In this document: in pieces, positions 18,513-29,222 of the stretch
Numbering within the stretch: position 1 is the first letter of the stretch
Layout of the letters: every line of letters starts with the position of its first letter
Assembly (NCBI RefSeq): GCF_001757105.1
Contig: NZ_MDHN01000004.1
Location: 124,001 to 188,000 of the forward strand
Origin: Alteromonas confluentis
Lineage (GTDB): Bacteria > Pseudomonadota > Gammaproteobacteria > Enterobacterales > Alteromonadaceae
Direction of reading: 5' to 3'
Length of the DNA stretch: 64,000 nt
The notes under the pieces: model-generated
What the model was told of the DNA's origin: nothing
The model's database searches: none
What the model saw: the letters and a program-made list of their open reading frames with translations, nothing else
Program-made: the position numbers and the translations under genes

Positions 18513-19820
18513 ATGTTTGCCCTGAAAAAGACCTACGAAACTCATATCGCGAAACTTTCTCAAAATGCGAATCAGTACAAAGCATTCTCCGATACCGTAA
18601 AACGTCACAACGCATATGTTATCTTCACGCCGGATGGTATCGTAACTGAAACCAACGATAAGTTTGCCGCTATCTTCGGCTTCTCTGCCAACGAACTTAT
18701 TGGTAAGCATCACAGCAGCCTGTGTTTTGACGAATATAAGAATTCTCCTGAATACGCTCAAATGTGGCGCGATTTGCACAGCGGGCGCGCCAGCACCGGT
18801 CAGTTTCGTCGTCGCCATCGTAGCGGCACTGCTGTTTGGCTGGAAGCATCGTACGACCCAATTGTTGACGACAACGGAGTCATTACCAGCGTACTGAAAA
18901 TTTGTGCTGATATTACAAAACAAATTGAAACCGCTGAAGCGAATAAAGCTATTTCCGATGCCTTAGACCGGTCTATGGCTGTTATCGAATTTGAGCCAGA
19001 CGGCACTATTCTGACAGCAAATAATAACTTCTTATCAACAGTAGGCTATACCCTCGACGAGATTCGCGGCAAGCATCACCGTATGTTCTGCTACGACGAC
19101 TTCTACATCGACAATCCTAATTTCTGGGACAGACTTGCTACCGGTAAGTTCGAGTCTGGGCAATTCAAACGCAAAAATGCTGCAGGTGAAATGCTATGGC
19201 TTGAAGCCACGTATAACCCGATTTATTCACCTGATGGCCGAGTAATAAAAATCATCAAGTTTGCTGCTGACATTACCAAACGGGTTAACGAGCAAAACAA
19301 TATAGCCAGAGCGTCTGAGCATGCTGTGGCTATTTCAGAAGAGACCTCGCAGATTGCATTGCGCGGCACAGAGTCACTGGCGAACTCAGTAAACTTTTTT
19401 AATGCCACTTTGCAAGAAGTAGACGACGCCAACGAGTTAATTGAGCGACTCACCACGCAATCGGCCAATATTGAACAGATCGTATCTACCATTCGCGGCA
19501 TTGCCGATCAGACCAACTTACTCGCACTTAACGCAGCCATTGAAGCGGCCAGAGCGGGCGATCAAGGTCGTGGATTTGCGGTTGTTGCTGACGAGGTTCG
19601 CCAGTTAGCAAAACGTACTAGCGACTCCACCATCGAGATTGAAAACGTGGTTGGCGAAAACAAAGGTCTTGCTCAGCGCGCCAGAGACAAAATGTTTAAA
19701 GTGAAAAATGACGTAGATGCCAATGCAGAACAGATCCAGAGCGTACAAGCCGTAATGGATGAGATATATCAGGGTGCGGTTAGCGTGTCAGAAAACGTTG
19801 CCCGCATCATGACCCAGTAA
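18513..19820 (+). CDS. soluble PAS-PAS methyl-accepting chemotaxis protein (BdlA-like)
   Basis: 435 residues with two PAS domains (about 20-140 and 142-262), each with the FxPDG, IxGKHH and W.EA(S/T)Y.P pattern and an ADITK exit motif, then an MCP signalling domain (about 265-435) with the conserved hairpin tip [20 protein letters not shown]. No membrane segment or HAMP is present, so it is cytoplasmic. The architecture equals BdlA of Pseudomonas (417 residues), a redox- and c-di-GMP-linked dispersal sensor, and related PAS receptors. The C-terminus ends soon after the hairpin, with no CheB/CheR pentapeptide. Confidence 0.92.
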   Translation: MFALKKTYETHIAKLSQNANQYKAFSDTVKRHNAYVIFTPDGIVTETNDKFAAIFGFSANELIGKHHSSLCFDEYKNSPEYAQMWRDLHSGRASTGQFRRRHRSGTAVWLEASYDPIVDDNGVITSVLKICADITKQIETAEANKAISDALDRSMAVIEFEPDGTILTANNNFLSTVGYTLDEIRGKHHRMFCYDDFYIDNPNFWDRLATGKFESGQFKRKNAAGEMLWLEATYNPIYSPDGRVIKIIKFAADITKRVNEQNNIARASEHAVAISEETSQIALRGTESLANSVNFFNATLQEVDDANELIERLTTQSANIEQIVSTIRGIADQTNLLALNAAIEAARAGDQGRGFAVVADEVRQLAKRTSDSTIEIENVVGENKGLAQRARDKMFKVKNDVDANAEQIQSVQAVMDEIYQGAVSVSENVARIMTQ

Positions 19821-19868
19821 GTCCAATCGACTAGGAGCACGGATGCTCCGCCTTTCATGACCATAAAA

Positions 19869-19900
19869 AAAAGCCCCGGAAATCGGGGCTTTTCATGTAT
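19869..19900. terminator. bidirectional terminator between chemoreceptor and adhC
   Basis: A 10-base stem AAAAGCCCCG / CGGGGCTTTT with a 5-base loop; T-runs occur on both strands, so it can end both convergent transcripts. Confidence 0.9.
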
Positions 19901-19906
19901 GCCTGA

Positions 19907-21076
<1,170 letters not shown>

Positions 21077-21155
21077 CAGTTATGAAACAATACAGGCAAA
21101 ATGAAAATCACCTTTTCATATTTGCAATAATAAACCCGAACACCGGAGTATGACC

Positions 21156-22028
21156 ATGAGCTGGGAAGGCATTACTGAATTTGTCGCCGTAGTTGAACAG
21201 CGCAGCTTCACACTGGCAGCGAAAAAACTGGGCATTTCCACCGCCAAAGTCAGTCGTCAGGTTAACCTTATTGAAACCCGGTTAGCGTCGAAATTGCTTA
21301 ACCGTACTACCCGGGTTGTCACTCCCACCGATGTGGGTCAACAGTTCTATCATCAGTGTCGTCATATTCTTGATCAACTGGAAGACGCCGAGCGCTTTGT
21401 ATCCGACCAACAGCTTGCACCGTCAGGTAAGCTGATGGTCACTGCACCCGTTACCTACGGCGAACGCATTATTGCGCCGGTGATAAACGACTTCCTCGCT
21501 GAACACCCCCGCATAGAAGTAAGACTGAATCTCACCAACCAGGTACTCGACCTGGTGCAGGACAACTATGATTTAGCCATACGTCTGGGACACCTGGAAA
21601 GCTCATCACTGATTGCCCGGCGCCTGGGTAATCGCACATTGTATACCTGTGCGTCGCCTGAGTACTTCTCTGAGTATGGCACACCGGAGGCGGTAAGCGA
21701 TCTAAACCGCCATCAGTGTATTGCCGGCACATCGGCGCACTGGCAGTTCAAGGTGGCAGGACGGGTAACCACCCATCGTATTTCTAATCCGCGTATTCGT
21801 TGTAACAGTGGGATCGGTATTCGAGATGCAGCATTGAAGCATTTGGGAATTATTCAGTTGCCTGATTATTATGTGGCAGAAGACATTGGAAACGGGGCAC
21901 TAAAAGCGATTCTCGCTACCCAGCAAATTGATGACGACGGGATCTGGGCGGTGTATCCGCAAACCCGTCATGTGTCGACGAAAGTGCGGCTTCTCATAGA
22001 CTATCTGATAGAACACTTGTACCGCTAA
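21156..22028 (+). CDS. LysR-family regulator divergent from adhC
   Basis: The winged helix-turn-helix (SFTLAAKKLGISTAKVSRQVNLIETRL) is at the N-terminus, with a standard effector domain after it (290 residues). The HTH resembles the AaeR/DhcR-like subgroup that often controls neighbouring oxidoreductases. An ATG at 21150 is one base from the GGAG site; the ATG at 21156 has 7-base spacing and is preferred. It probably regulates adhC and itself, possibly in response to aldehyde stress; this is inferred from the arrangement. Confidence 0.92.
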   Translation: MSWEGITEFVAVVEQRSFTLAAKKLGISTAKVSRQVNLIETRLASKLLNRTTRVVTPTDVGQQFYHQCRHILDQLEDAERFVSDQQLAPSGKLMVTAPVTYGERIIAPVINDFLAEHPRIEVRLNLTNQVLDLVQDNYDLAIRLGHLESSSLIARRLGNRTLYTCASPEYFSEYGTPEAVSDLNRHQCIAGTSAHWQFKVAGRVTTHRISNPRIRCNSGIGIRDAALKHLGIIQLPDYYVAEDIGNGALKAILATQQIDDDGIWAVYPQTRHVSTKVRLLIDYLIEHLYR

Positions 22029-22042
22029 TTGCGATACAAGTG
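22014..22042. terminator. hairpin at the lysR/sulfotransferase convergence
   Basis: Arms CACTTGTA and TACAAGTG plus CGC/GCG inner pairing. It overlaps the last codons of the LysR gene and lies between convergent genes. There is no clear T-run. Confidence 0.4.
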
Positions 22043-22064
22043 CTCGCTGATACAATACGCAAGC

Positions 22065-22790
22065 TCAGAATTTAAGCTTAAAGGGCTCAAGTTGTCGGTA
22101 GTAAGGAAGCGCTTGCTCACAGACTGCCTGCAGCTCATCGTCTAGTTCAGGTAGTGGCTTCATTGGCGAGGCTTTTAGGCCGGTACTTGCCCACACCGCG
22201 TTGTACCAGTGACTGGCCCAAACGCCATCGGCCTCGTTGCCACCAGCAGACCAATGCAACATACCTGGGTCGTAAGGAATGCCAATGGCTTCGCACAGCG
22301 CCTGCAAGCCTGCTGCGGGATTCACTAGCAGGTCATCGCTGTCGATAACCACCGGCGGCGTGCCGGTTTTGTCTAACTGGCGCTGAAACAGTAGCGCCTG
22401 CTGACGAATACCAATATCGTCTAGCACCGGCTTCTCACGTTTTTCATGATAACTGGCGATAACCCGTGCTGGGTGGCGTAGCAGAAACACATTCATGACG
22501 TTATCTGTCCACGCCATTGGAAAATCAGGCATCATATGGTGCGTCATGTGTTTTTGATAGAACACGGACTTTCCATTCGGTGCCTCACCCAGGCATTGCG
22601 CAATAACGTCATCGGCGCTTTGAGGCTGCGATGCAAGAATTTCTTCCTGCATCGGATGCACTTCGCCGCTGGCTTTTAGAAATGCCGCGTAGAAAGGTTC
22701 ATCCACTACCCCACAGTCTTGTCTTGCAGCAAATGCGTACATCATTGCAGTGGAGAGGTTTCTTGGGCCAGACCACATTGCTATACGCAT
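22065..22790 (-). CDS. sulfotransferase-fold P-loop protein coupled to an aminotransferase
   Basis: A 241-residue protein of the sulfotransferase P-loop superfamily. MWSGPRNLSTAMMYAF at the N-terminus fits the phosphosulfate-binding loop, and FLLRHPARVIASYHEKR fits the 3'-phosphate-binding motif. There is no signal or membrane segment. Its start codon overlaps the stop of the class IV aminotransferase gene upstream, so the two are made together. I recall proteins in plants annotated as branched-chain-aminotransferase-like that join both domains, which would support a shared pathway. The substrate is unknown. Confidence 0.7.
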   Translation of the reverse strand: MRIAMWSGPRNLSTAMMYAFAARQDCGVVDEPFYAAFLKASGEVHPMQEEILASQPQSADDVIAQCLGEAPNGKSVFYQKHMTHHMMPDFPMAWTDNVMNVFLLRHPARVIASYHEKREKPVLDDIGIRQQALLFQRQLDKTGTPPVVIDSDDLLVNPAAGLQALCEAIGIPYDPGMLHWSAGGNEADGVWASHWYNAVWASTGLKASPMKPLPELDDELQAVCEQALPYYRQLEPFKLKF

Positions 22791-23698
22791 TATTGCGCCT
22801 CCTTAACCATCTGATAATAAGCTTCTCGAATTTTTTGCGTCACCGGACCTGGATGCTCGGTGCCGATGGCGCGACCATCGATGTGTGACACCGGCGTTTG
22901 CGCTCCAAAAGTGCCGGTTAAGAACGCTTCGTCTGCACCAAAGGTTTCTACCAGCGAATAGTTGCGCTCGTGTACGGTTAAGCCAAGACGCTTACACACC
23001 TCAATAACCTTCTGACGGGTAATGCCATTCATGCAGTAGTCGCCGGTGGAAGTCCATACTTCTCCCTTGCGCACGATAAAGAAGTTGCATGCATTGGTGG
23101 TGTTTACAAAACCGTGAACATCCAACATCAAGGCTTCATCAGCACCTGCTTTTTCAGCGGCGATACACGCGAGAATACAGTTCATCTTAGAATGAGAGTT
23201 AAGCTTAGGATCTTGCGTCATCGGCAGCCCGCGTAAATGGGGCACAGTAGCAAGCTTAATTGGACGGGCAATGGCAGGCTTAGAATGTTCGCAGATAATC
23301 ACCAGCGTAGGGCCATGAACCGACAGCGCCGGATGCTGAAATGGCTTCTTTTTCTTGCCACGGGTGAACATCAGGCGGGCATGTACGTCGGTATGCATGT
23401 CATTCGCTCTACGGGTGGCTTCCAGTGCGGCTACCACCTCTTCCCGGCTCATGCCTAAATCCATATCAACCACTTTGGCAGCTTCAAATAAGCGATCCAT
23501 ATGCTCTTCCAGGAATGCCCATTTGCCATCATACAAACGCATGCCTTCCCAGATCCCGTCGCCCAGCATAAAGCCACTATCGTAAACCGAGACCTTTGCC
23601 TCATCACGGTGAACAATGTCACCGTTTACGTAAATCAGAATGTCGTCGTTACGGGCATCTTCTGCCGCGGTATGGGTCGATACATCAGCCATACTCAT
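22790..23698 (-). CDS. class IV PLP aminotransferase (BCAT/D-amino-acid transaminase-like)
   Basis: Fold-type IV aminotransferase, about 302 residues. The PLP lysine is in LNSHSKMNCILA, and the N-terminal MLGDGIWEGMRLYDGKWAFLEEHMDRL segment is typical. The conserved EG/ET-xxxN-x-F motif reads VNTTNACNFF here, so the Glu that usually contacts the PLP ring nitrogen appears replaced by Thr. True IlvE may therefore be a poor description. The ATG at 23698 is 8 bases from AAGGA; one at 23704 is only 2 away. It is translationally coupled to the sulfotransferase-like gene. Confidence 0.85.
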   Translation of the reverse strand: MSMADVSTHTAAEDARNDDILIYVNGDIVHRDEAKVSVYDSGFMLGDGIWEGMRLYDGKWAFLEEHMDRLFEAAKVVDMDLGMSREEVVAALEATRRANDMHTDVHARLMFTRGKKKKPFQHPALSVHGPTLVIICEHSKPAIARPIKLATVPHLRGLPMTQDPKLNSHSKMNCILACIAAEKAGADEALMLDVHGFVNTTNACNFFIVRKGEVWTSTGDYCMNGITRQKVIEVCKRLGLTVHERNYSLVETFGADEAFLTGTFGAQTPVSHIDGRAIGTEHPGPVTQKIREAYYQMVKEAQ

Positions 23699-23719
23699 TG
23701 CCATGTTCCTTGTAAAAAA

Positions 23720-24502
23720 TTAGTCTTTATTGAAAAGATCTTTGAGTTTGTCTTTGCCTTTTTCCATCAGCTTTTCTTTCTCTTCATCGATCTTTTCCTG
23801 TACTTTTTCTTTGGCTTTATCAGCCAGTACTTTTTTCGCTTCAGCTTTTGCTTGCTTGATAGCGTTGTCCAACATTTGTTGCACAATAGCAGCACCTACC
23901 TGGTCTGCTGGAAGTCCGTCAGGCTGGCCTATAGAACCCGCGTTGAACGTTGGCAACGTAACCTCATACGCTTTCTTGTCGATTTGCAACTCGCCGGTGT
24001 TTAATTGCTCAAAGTTCAGCATCAGTTTGGCATTGCTCACCGTCACTTTATCTACAATCAGCTTAGGGCTTGCACCTGAGCTTTCGCTAGGTTGTTCATT
24101 GCCTTGAGGCAGGTTGGCCATCAGGTTATTTTTTAGCGCCAGCAAATTACCCTCACCAGCCGCATTGACTTCATACAGAATTTCCGGTGCGTTGATGGTA
24201 ATTTCTTGAATGCGATAAGGTTCTTCAGTTGCACCAGCTAAATCCAGTGTTACGCCTTCCAGGCTGAACGCATCTTCATCGCTAAACCCATCGGGGTTTT
24301 CCACATCAATATCAGTAATGGTCATACGGCCTTCGGTGAAGGACAAATCAACCGCGCTTACTGTTACCGGCGTATCAAGGTATTTACTTCCCTGCGACTC
24401 TATTTGCGCTCGAATAAAGTCGTTTGCGCCACTCGCCAGATAAACCACTGCGCCAGCAATAACCACGACTACCAGCAACAAAATAACCAGAACTTTCTTC
24501 AT
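23720..24502 (-). CDS. AsmA-like membrane-anchored protein with charged C-terminal coiled coil
   Basis: 260 residues: an N-terminal anchor (KKVLVILLLVVVVIAGAVVYLA), then an AsmA/DUF748-like beta-rich domain (VTVSAVDLSFTEGRMTITDIDVENPDG), and from about residue 205 a Lys/Glu/Ala-rich helix likely to be a coiled coil. AsmA-like proteins span the periplasm and are linked to lipid transport and outer-membrane assembly; this one is short. It is upstream of the aminotransferase by 21 bases and may share its transcript. No precise function can be given. Confidence 0.65.
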   Translation of the reverse strand: MKKVLVILLLVVVVIAGAVVYLASGANDFIRAQIESQGSKYLDTPVTVSAVDLSFTEGRMTITDIDVENPDGFSDEDAFSLEGVTLDLAGATEEPYRIQEITINAPEILYEVNAAGEGNLLALKNNLMANLPQGNEQPSESSGASPKLIVDKVTVSNAKLMLNFEQLNTGELQIDKKAYEVTLPTFNAGSIGQPDGLPADQVGAAIVQQMLDNAIKQAKAEAKKVLADKAKEKVQEKIDEEKEKLMEKGKDKLKDLFNKD

Positions 24503-24710
24503 AACTTGCTCCCTGAAACGATGAATGAAGTCGTTACGTATTGCGCCTGCAGACGTGATGCTTTTTCACACTACTGCTTTTGAACGCCTGCCACCACCGA
24601 TTTACGGCGTTTGGGTTTTCCACGCGACGACTGCCTGCTATTGTGTACGTCACCCGGGTTAAACAGATGACTTTCCCGGCCCAGACTAATTTGAAGAGTG
24701 AAGGAAATCA

Positions 24711-26606
24711 ATGAATAAACTCTCATTGGTGCTCGTATCAGCACCCTTGTTGTTCGCCTGTTCTCAGCCGGCAGAAAACAACAAACCTACGACAGAAAAA
24801 CCAGCAGTTGCGGCTGAAAAACCAGCCTCGATTGTTTCAGGAACCGACTATCATTCACTGTCCAACCCGGATGAAGTGCGCGTTACTCACCTTGAACTCG
24901 ATCTCTCCGCCGATTTCGATAAGCATCAATTGATTGGTTCAGTGACGCTGGACTTCGACCGCATAAAAGACGGTGCTGATACTCTGGTTGTTGATACCCG
25001 CGATCTGGATATCAAACAGGTGACTGCAGAAGGTAAGCCGGTTGAATTTAAACTGGCTGCCGAAGATGAGAACCTGGGTTCCGCGCTGTCGATTTCGTTA
25101 CCCGACGCCGCTTCCTCAGTGACTATTGAATACTCCACCTCTGAAGACGCTTCCGGCGTTCAGTGGCTGACGCCAGCACAGACACAAGGCAAAGAACATC
25201 CGTTCCTGTTCACTCAGGCACAGGCTATTCATGCCCGTAGTTTTATCCCGTTGCAAGACTCTCCGCAGGTTCGGGTGACCTACAGCGCACATATCAAAAC
25301 GCCGGAAGATCTGCTGGCAGTAATGAGTGCATCTAACGACCCTGACACCGCCCGTGATGGCGATTACAGCTTCGACATGCCACAACCAATCCCTTCTTAC
25401 CTGATTGCACTGGCTATCGGTCACCTGGAATTTAAAGCCATGGGTGAACGGACCGGTGTTTATGCCGAACCTGAAATTCTGGATGCGGCAGCAGCAGAAT
25501 TTGAAGATACTGAAAGCATGCTGGAACTGACCGAGAAAACCTACGGTCCGTACAGCTGGGATCGCTATGATTTATTGATCCTGCCGCCCTCGTTCCCGTT
25601 CGGTGGCATGGAAAACCCTCGTCTTTCATTCATCACGCCAACCGTTATTGCTGGTGATAAGAGCCTGGTTTCATTAATCGCCCACGAGCTGGCACATAGC
25701 TGGTCGGGTAATACGGTAACCAATGCTACTTGGCGGGATTTGTGGCTAAACGAAGGTTTCACCACTTATCTGACCTACCGCATTATGGAAATGCTGTACG
25801 GTACAGACCGCTTCAATATGGAAGCCGTGCTGGGTTACCAAAGCCTGGAAGCAGATATTGCCGCCTTGCCTGAAAACGATCAAATCCTCGCCATTGACCT
25901 GCGTGGTCGCGGTGCAGACGACGTGTTCAGCGATATTCCTTACGAAAAAGGGGCGCTGTTCCTGCGCGAGCTGGAACAGAAAGTGGGACGTGAGAACTTC
26001 GATGCGTTCCTTATGAGCTACTTCAAAAAATTCAGCTTCCAGAGCATTACCACCGATACCTTCCTGACTTACCTGGATGAAACGCTGCTGAAGCAGTATC
26101 CGGAAAAATTAAGCAAAGAACGTATCAATGCGTGGGTGTTTGAGCCGGGTCTGCCTGAAGGCGCACCTAAGCCTGAGTCTGACGCCTTCGATAAAGTCGA
26201 TGCATCTCGCACTGCATGGCTAAACGGTAAAGAAGCGGCCGCAGACATCGATACATCCGCATGGACCACCCATGAGTGGCTGTATTTCCTCAACAACATG
26301 CCGTCGTCGTTGTCTGACGAACAGTTGGCTGAACTAGACAGTGCCTTTGGCCTAACCGAAAGCCACAACAACGAAATCGCGCATAGCTGGCTGATGATTG
26401 CAGTGCAGAACGAATACAAGCCTGCTTATAACCGTTTACATGATTATCTGGTTTCCATCGGCCGCAATAAGTTGGTGAGACCACTTTATCGTGAATTGGT
26501 GAAAACACCGGAAGGTAAAGCATTTGCGAAGCAAGCGTTTGAAGAAGCGAAGCCCGGTTATCACCCGATGACCGTGCGCGCTAATGAAGGTTTCTTCGAA
26601 GACTAA
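24711..26606 (+). CDS. M1-family metallo-aminopeptidase lipoprotein
   Basis: A zinc aminopeptidase of the leukotriene-A4-hydrolase-like M1 branch, 631 residues. The signal peptide ends in the lipobox LLFAC, so the enzyme is probably anchored in a membrane facing the periplasm. The substrate motif FGGMENP precedes HELAHSW (His325, Glu326, His329); the third zinc ligand is Glu348 in LNEGF, giving the expected HExxH-18-E spacing. The C-terminal helical domain is present. It would trim peptides outside the cytoplasm. Single gene with its own terminator. Confidence 0.95.
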   Translation: MNKLSLVLVSAPLLFACSQPAENNKPTTEKPAVAAEKPASIVSGTDYHSLSNPDEVRVTHLELDLSADFDKHQLIGSVTLDFDRIKDGADTLVVDTRDLDIKQVTAEGKPVEFKLAAEDENLGSALSISLPDAASSVTIEYSTSEDASGVQWLTPAQTQGKEHPFLFTQAQAIHARSFIPLQDSPQVRVTYSAHIKTPEDLLAVMSASNDPDTARDGDYSFDMPQPIPSYLIALAIGHLEFKAMGERTGVYAEPEILDAAAAEFEDTESMLELTEKTYGPYSWDRYDLLILPPSFPFGGMENPRLSFITPTVIAGDKSLVSLIAHELAHSWSGNTVTNATWRDLWLNEGFTTYLTYRIMEMLYGTDRFNMEAVLGYQSLEADIAALPENDQILAIDLRGRGADDVFSDIPYEKGALFLRELEQKVGRENFDAFLMSYFKKFSFQSITTDTFLTYLDETLLKQYPEKLSKERINAWVFEPGLPEGAPKPESDAFDKVDASRTAWLNGKEAAADIDTSAWTTHEWLYFLNNMPSSLSDEQLAELDSAFGLTESHNNEIAHSWLMIAVQNEYKPAYNRLHDYLVSIGRNKLVRPLYRELVKTPEGKAFAKQAFEEAKPGYHPMTVRANEGFFED

Positions 26607-26633
26607 CCGATACGAAGTTTTAATCCACAATGC

Positions 26634-26663
26634 AAATAGCAGCCTTTGGGCTGCTATTTTTTT
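26634..26663 (+). terminator. intrinsic terminator of the M1 aminopeptidase gene
   Basis: An 11-base stem AAATAGCAGCC / GGCTGCTATTT with a TTTG loop, followed by a run of T. Confidence 0.92.
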
Positions 26664-26792
26664 GCCCTCAACGGGGCTTTATTCCATAAAGCTACTACAG
26701 CCCACTTGCTTATATGTTAAAAGTTATAGCCAAATGTTTATTTTATGTTAATAATGAAAGTGTTCGTTCTTTGACCAGCAGGAGTGTTGTTT

Positions 26793-27404
26793 ATGAGCAA
26801 TCACATTTGGGGTTTGATCCATCACCCGGATAAAGAGTGGCGTTCTATTAACGAAGAGCATGAAACAGTAAGTCATCTGTATACACACCATGTGCTCTGG
26901 TACGCATTAATTCCCGTCGTCTGTTCGTATATCGGCACTACCCGCGTAGGCTGGACGTTCGGTGGCGAAGAAGTATTTCAGGTTTCACCAACTAGCGGAT
27001 TAATCTTAGGCGTAGCCTTTTACGGATTAATCCTATTAGCAGTCGCTGCAGTGGGGAGCGTTATCCATTGGATGGCACGGCGATACCCAGAGCGCCCATC
27101 ACGAGCAGAATGCATCGTATTTGCCGGCTATACCGCCACACCACTGTTTTTAAGCGGCGTGTTTGCCGTCTATCCGGTGTTCTGGCTTTGTGTGGCTGCA
27201 GTATGTGCGGGCGTAGTTTACACCGCCTTTTTACTCTACACTGGAACACCAAGTTTCCTTGGCATTAACGACAAAGAAGGATTCATTCTTTCCACTTCCA
27301 CCTTGTGTATGGGTGTGTTGATTCTCGAAGTCCTACTTATTGTTGCTGTGGCGTTGTGGAGCATGGGTTCAGAGCACAGCATCATGTGGTATTTCTTCGG
27401 TTAA
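26793..27404 (+). CDS. Yip1-family inner-membrane protein
   Basis: 203 residues with about five hydrophobic segments after a soluble N-terminus (MSNHIWGLIHHPDKEWRSI). The opening, with a Trp/Pro-rich amphipathic stretch before the membrane domain, is typical of bacterial Yip1-domain proteins found across Alteromonadales and Vibrionales. The cellular role is not established. The ATG at 26793 has GGAG 8 bases upstream; a GTG at 26784 overlaps that site and is rejected. Single gene with a terminator after it. Confidence 0.8.
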   Translation: MSNHIWGLIHHPDKEWRSINEEHETVSHLYTHHVLWYALIPVVCSYIGTTRVGWTFGGEEVFQVSPTSGLILGVAFYGLILLAVAAVGSVIHWMARRYPERPSRAECIVFAGYTATPLFLSGVFAVYPVFWLCVAAVCAGVVYTAFLLYTGTPSFLGINDKEGFILSTSTLCMGVLILEVLLIVAVALWSMGSEHSIMWYFFG

Positions 27405-27450
27405 AGGTAACCTCTTGGTATTCTGAATATCTGCATTTAATTTTTCTTCG

Positions 27451-27480
27451 GAAGCGGGCTGTGGCCCGCTTCTTCAATTT
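27451..27480 (+). terminator. intrinsic terminator of the Yip1 gene
   Basis: A 9-base GC-rich stem GAAGCGGGC / GCCCGCTTC with a TGTG loop, followed by TTCAATTT. Confidence 0.85.
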
Positions 27481-27601
27481 AAAAACCCGCCAATATCTTA
27501 TCCTTATTTATGACATCGATATCAATAAAGTGTAAAATTTTTGTTTAAAGGTGGTATCGTACGGTTAAATAATAGCCTTTCATATACTTCAGGAGGAAAC
27601 G

Positions 27602-29170
27602 ATGAAATTTAAACTTTCGCTTATCATAATTGCGGGATTATTCTGCTCAACAGCTGCAGCTGATGAACTGCACGGTACTGTGAGCCCAAATGATATCGAT
27701 GTCGTCATTTCTAAAAACCTTTACGGACAATTTGCAGAGCATCTGGGCAACAGTATTTATGAAGGTATCTGGGTGGGAAGAGATTCAGATATCCCGAATA
27801 CCCGAGGGATCCGTAACGATGTAGTCGCTGCGCTGAAGGAAATCAAAGTACCCGTAGTACGCTGGCCGGGCGGTTGCTTCGCCGATGAGTACGACTGGCG
27901 TGATGGAATTGGCGATCCCCAAACCCGTCCCATGAGGAAAAACAATTGGTGGGGCGGCACACCGGAGCCCAATAGTTTTGGCACACATGAATTCTTCGAT
28001 TTTGCCGAGCAAATCGGCGCAGACGCTTATGTGTCGGTAAACGTTGCCTCTTCAACGCCTATGGCCATGCGGGAATGGATTGAATACATGACATCCACCG
28101 GTAACGATGACCTTGCACAGGAGCGTAGGAAAAACGGACGCGATGCGCCGTTCGACCTGAAGTATGTGGGAATTGGCAACGAAAGCTGGGGCTGTGGAGG
28201 TTTCATGACAGCGGAATACTATGCCAACCGGTATCGCCGTTTTGCGTCGTTCTTTCACAAGAATGGTAGCAATTTCCATATGAATAACGACAACAAAGCG
28301 ATAAGGGTTGCCTCCGGCGCGAATAACCTCGATACCAACTGGACAGACACGGTAATGACCAGCGCAGGCAATGTAATGGACGCCATATCTCTGCATTTTT
28401 ACACTTTGCATACAGGAAACTGGCCTGAGCGGGACAAAGCTGCAGCAACGGGATTTAACGACACTCAGTGGAATGGCATTCTATATCAGGCTTCCCGTAT
28501 GGAAGATGTTCTGGAGCAGCATGAGGCTGTGATGGACCGTATCGATCCGGAAAAGCGCATTAGCTTATATGTAGACGAATGGGGCACCTGGTACGCACCC
28601 GAAAAAGGCACCAATCCCGCATTTCTGTATCAGCAAAATACACTGCGCGATGCGCTGGTCGCTGGCATTACATTTAATATTTTCCACCAGCATGCAGATC
28701 GTGTGGGCATGGCGAACATTGCTCAAGCAGTTAATGTGTTGCAAGCCATGATCCTCACAGATGGCGCAGATATGGCAAAAACGCCTACTTTTTATGCATT
28801 CAGAATGTTCACGCCATTTCAGGAGTCGACGCGCCTGGATACCAACTTTATCTCACCGATGATTAGCAGCGAAGAGGGCGACTATCCCGCTATAACCTTA
28901 TCTGCAGCAACGACAACAAAAAATGAAACGGTGATAGGGCTGACCAATGCATCACTCTTTGATCCTCATACCATTACACTGTCGCTGAAAGACATTGAAG
29001 GAACCTCGGTAAGTGGCGAAATTCTCACCCATAGTAAGCTGGACGCCCACAATCGACCGGGCGAGCAGGAGCAAATAGCCCCCGCAGTATTTGACGGCGC
29101 AAAAATAAAAGGAAACAAGCTCACTATTGAACTGCCGGCAAAATCAGTGGTGGTGCTCAAAGTGAGATAG
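27602..29170 (+). CDS. exported alpha-L-arabinofuranosidase (GH51)
   Basis: Releases terminal arabinofuranose from arabinan or arabinoxylan side chains by a retaining mechanism. The (beta/alpha)8 domain contains the acid/base Glu194 in GIGNESWG and the nucleophile Glu326 in VDEWGTWY; the C-terminal part is the beta-sandwich of GH51. The segment RWPGGCFADEYDWRDGIG is a family hallmark. Most bacterial GH51 enzymes are cytoplasmic, but this one has a clear signal peptide (LIIIAGLFCSTAAA). Length (522) is normal. AGGAGG lies just upstream of the ATG. No transporter or other hemicellulase gene adjoins it. Confidence 0.95.
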   Translation: MKFKLSLIIIAGLFCSTAAADELHGTVSPNDIDVVISKNLYGQFAEHLGNSIYEGIWVGRDSDIPNTRGIRNDVVAALKEIKVPVVRWPGGCFADEYDWRDGIGDPQTRPMRKNNWWGGTPEPNSFGTHEFFDFAEQIGADAYVSVNVASSTPMAMREWIEYMTSTGNDDLAQERRKNGRDAPFDLKYVGIGNESWGCGGFMTAEYYANRYRRFASFFHKNGSNFHMNNDNKAIRVASGANNLDTNWTDTVMTSAGNVMDAISLHFYTLHTGNWPERDKAAATGFNDTQWNGILYQASRMEDVLEQHEAVMDRIDPEKRISLYVDEWGTWYAPEKGTNPAFLYQQNTLRDALVAGITFNIFHQHADRVGMANIAQAVNVLQAMILTDGADMAKTPTFYAFRMFTPFQESTRLDTNFISPMISSEEGDYPAITLSAATTTKNETVIGLTNASLFDPHTITLSLKDIEGTSVSGEILTHSKLDAHNRPGEQEQIAPAVFDGAKIKGNKLTIELPAKSVVVLKVR

Positions 29171-29191
29171 TTAAGCCAGAAACACACCATC

Positions 29192-29222
29192 AGGCAGAAG
29201 TGCTGTACTTCTGCCTTTTTTA
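29192..29222 (+). terminator. intrinsic terminator of the GH51 gene
   Basis: A 10-base stem AGGCAGAAGT / ACTTCTGCCT followed by a T-run. It abuts the end of the convergent LysR gene. Confidence 0.9.
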
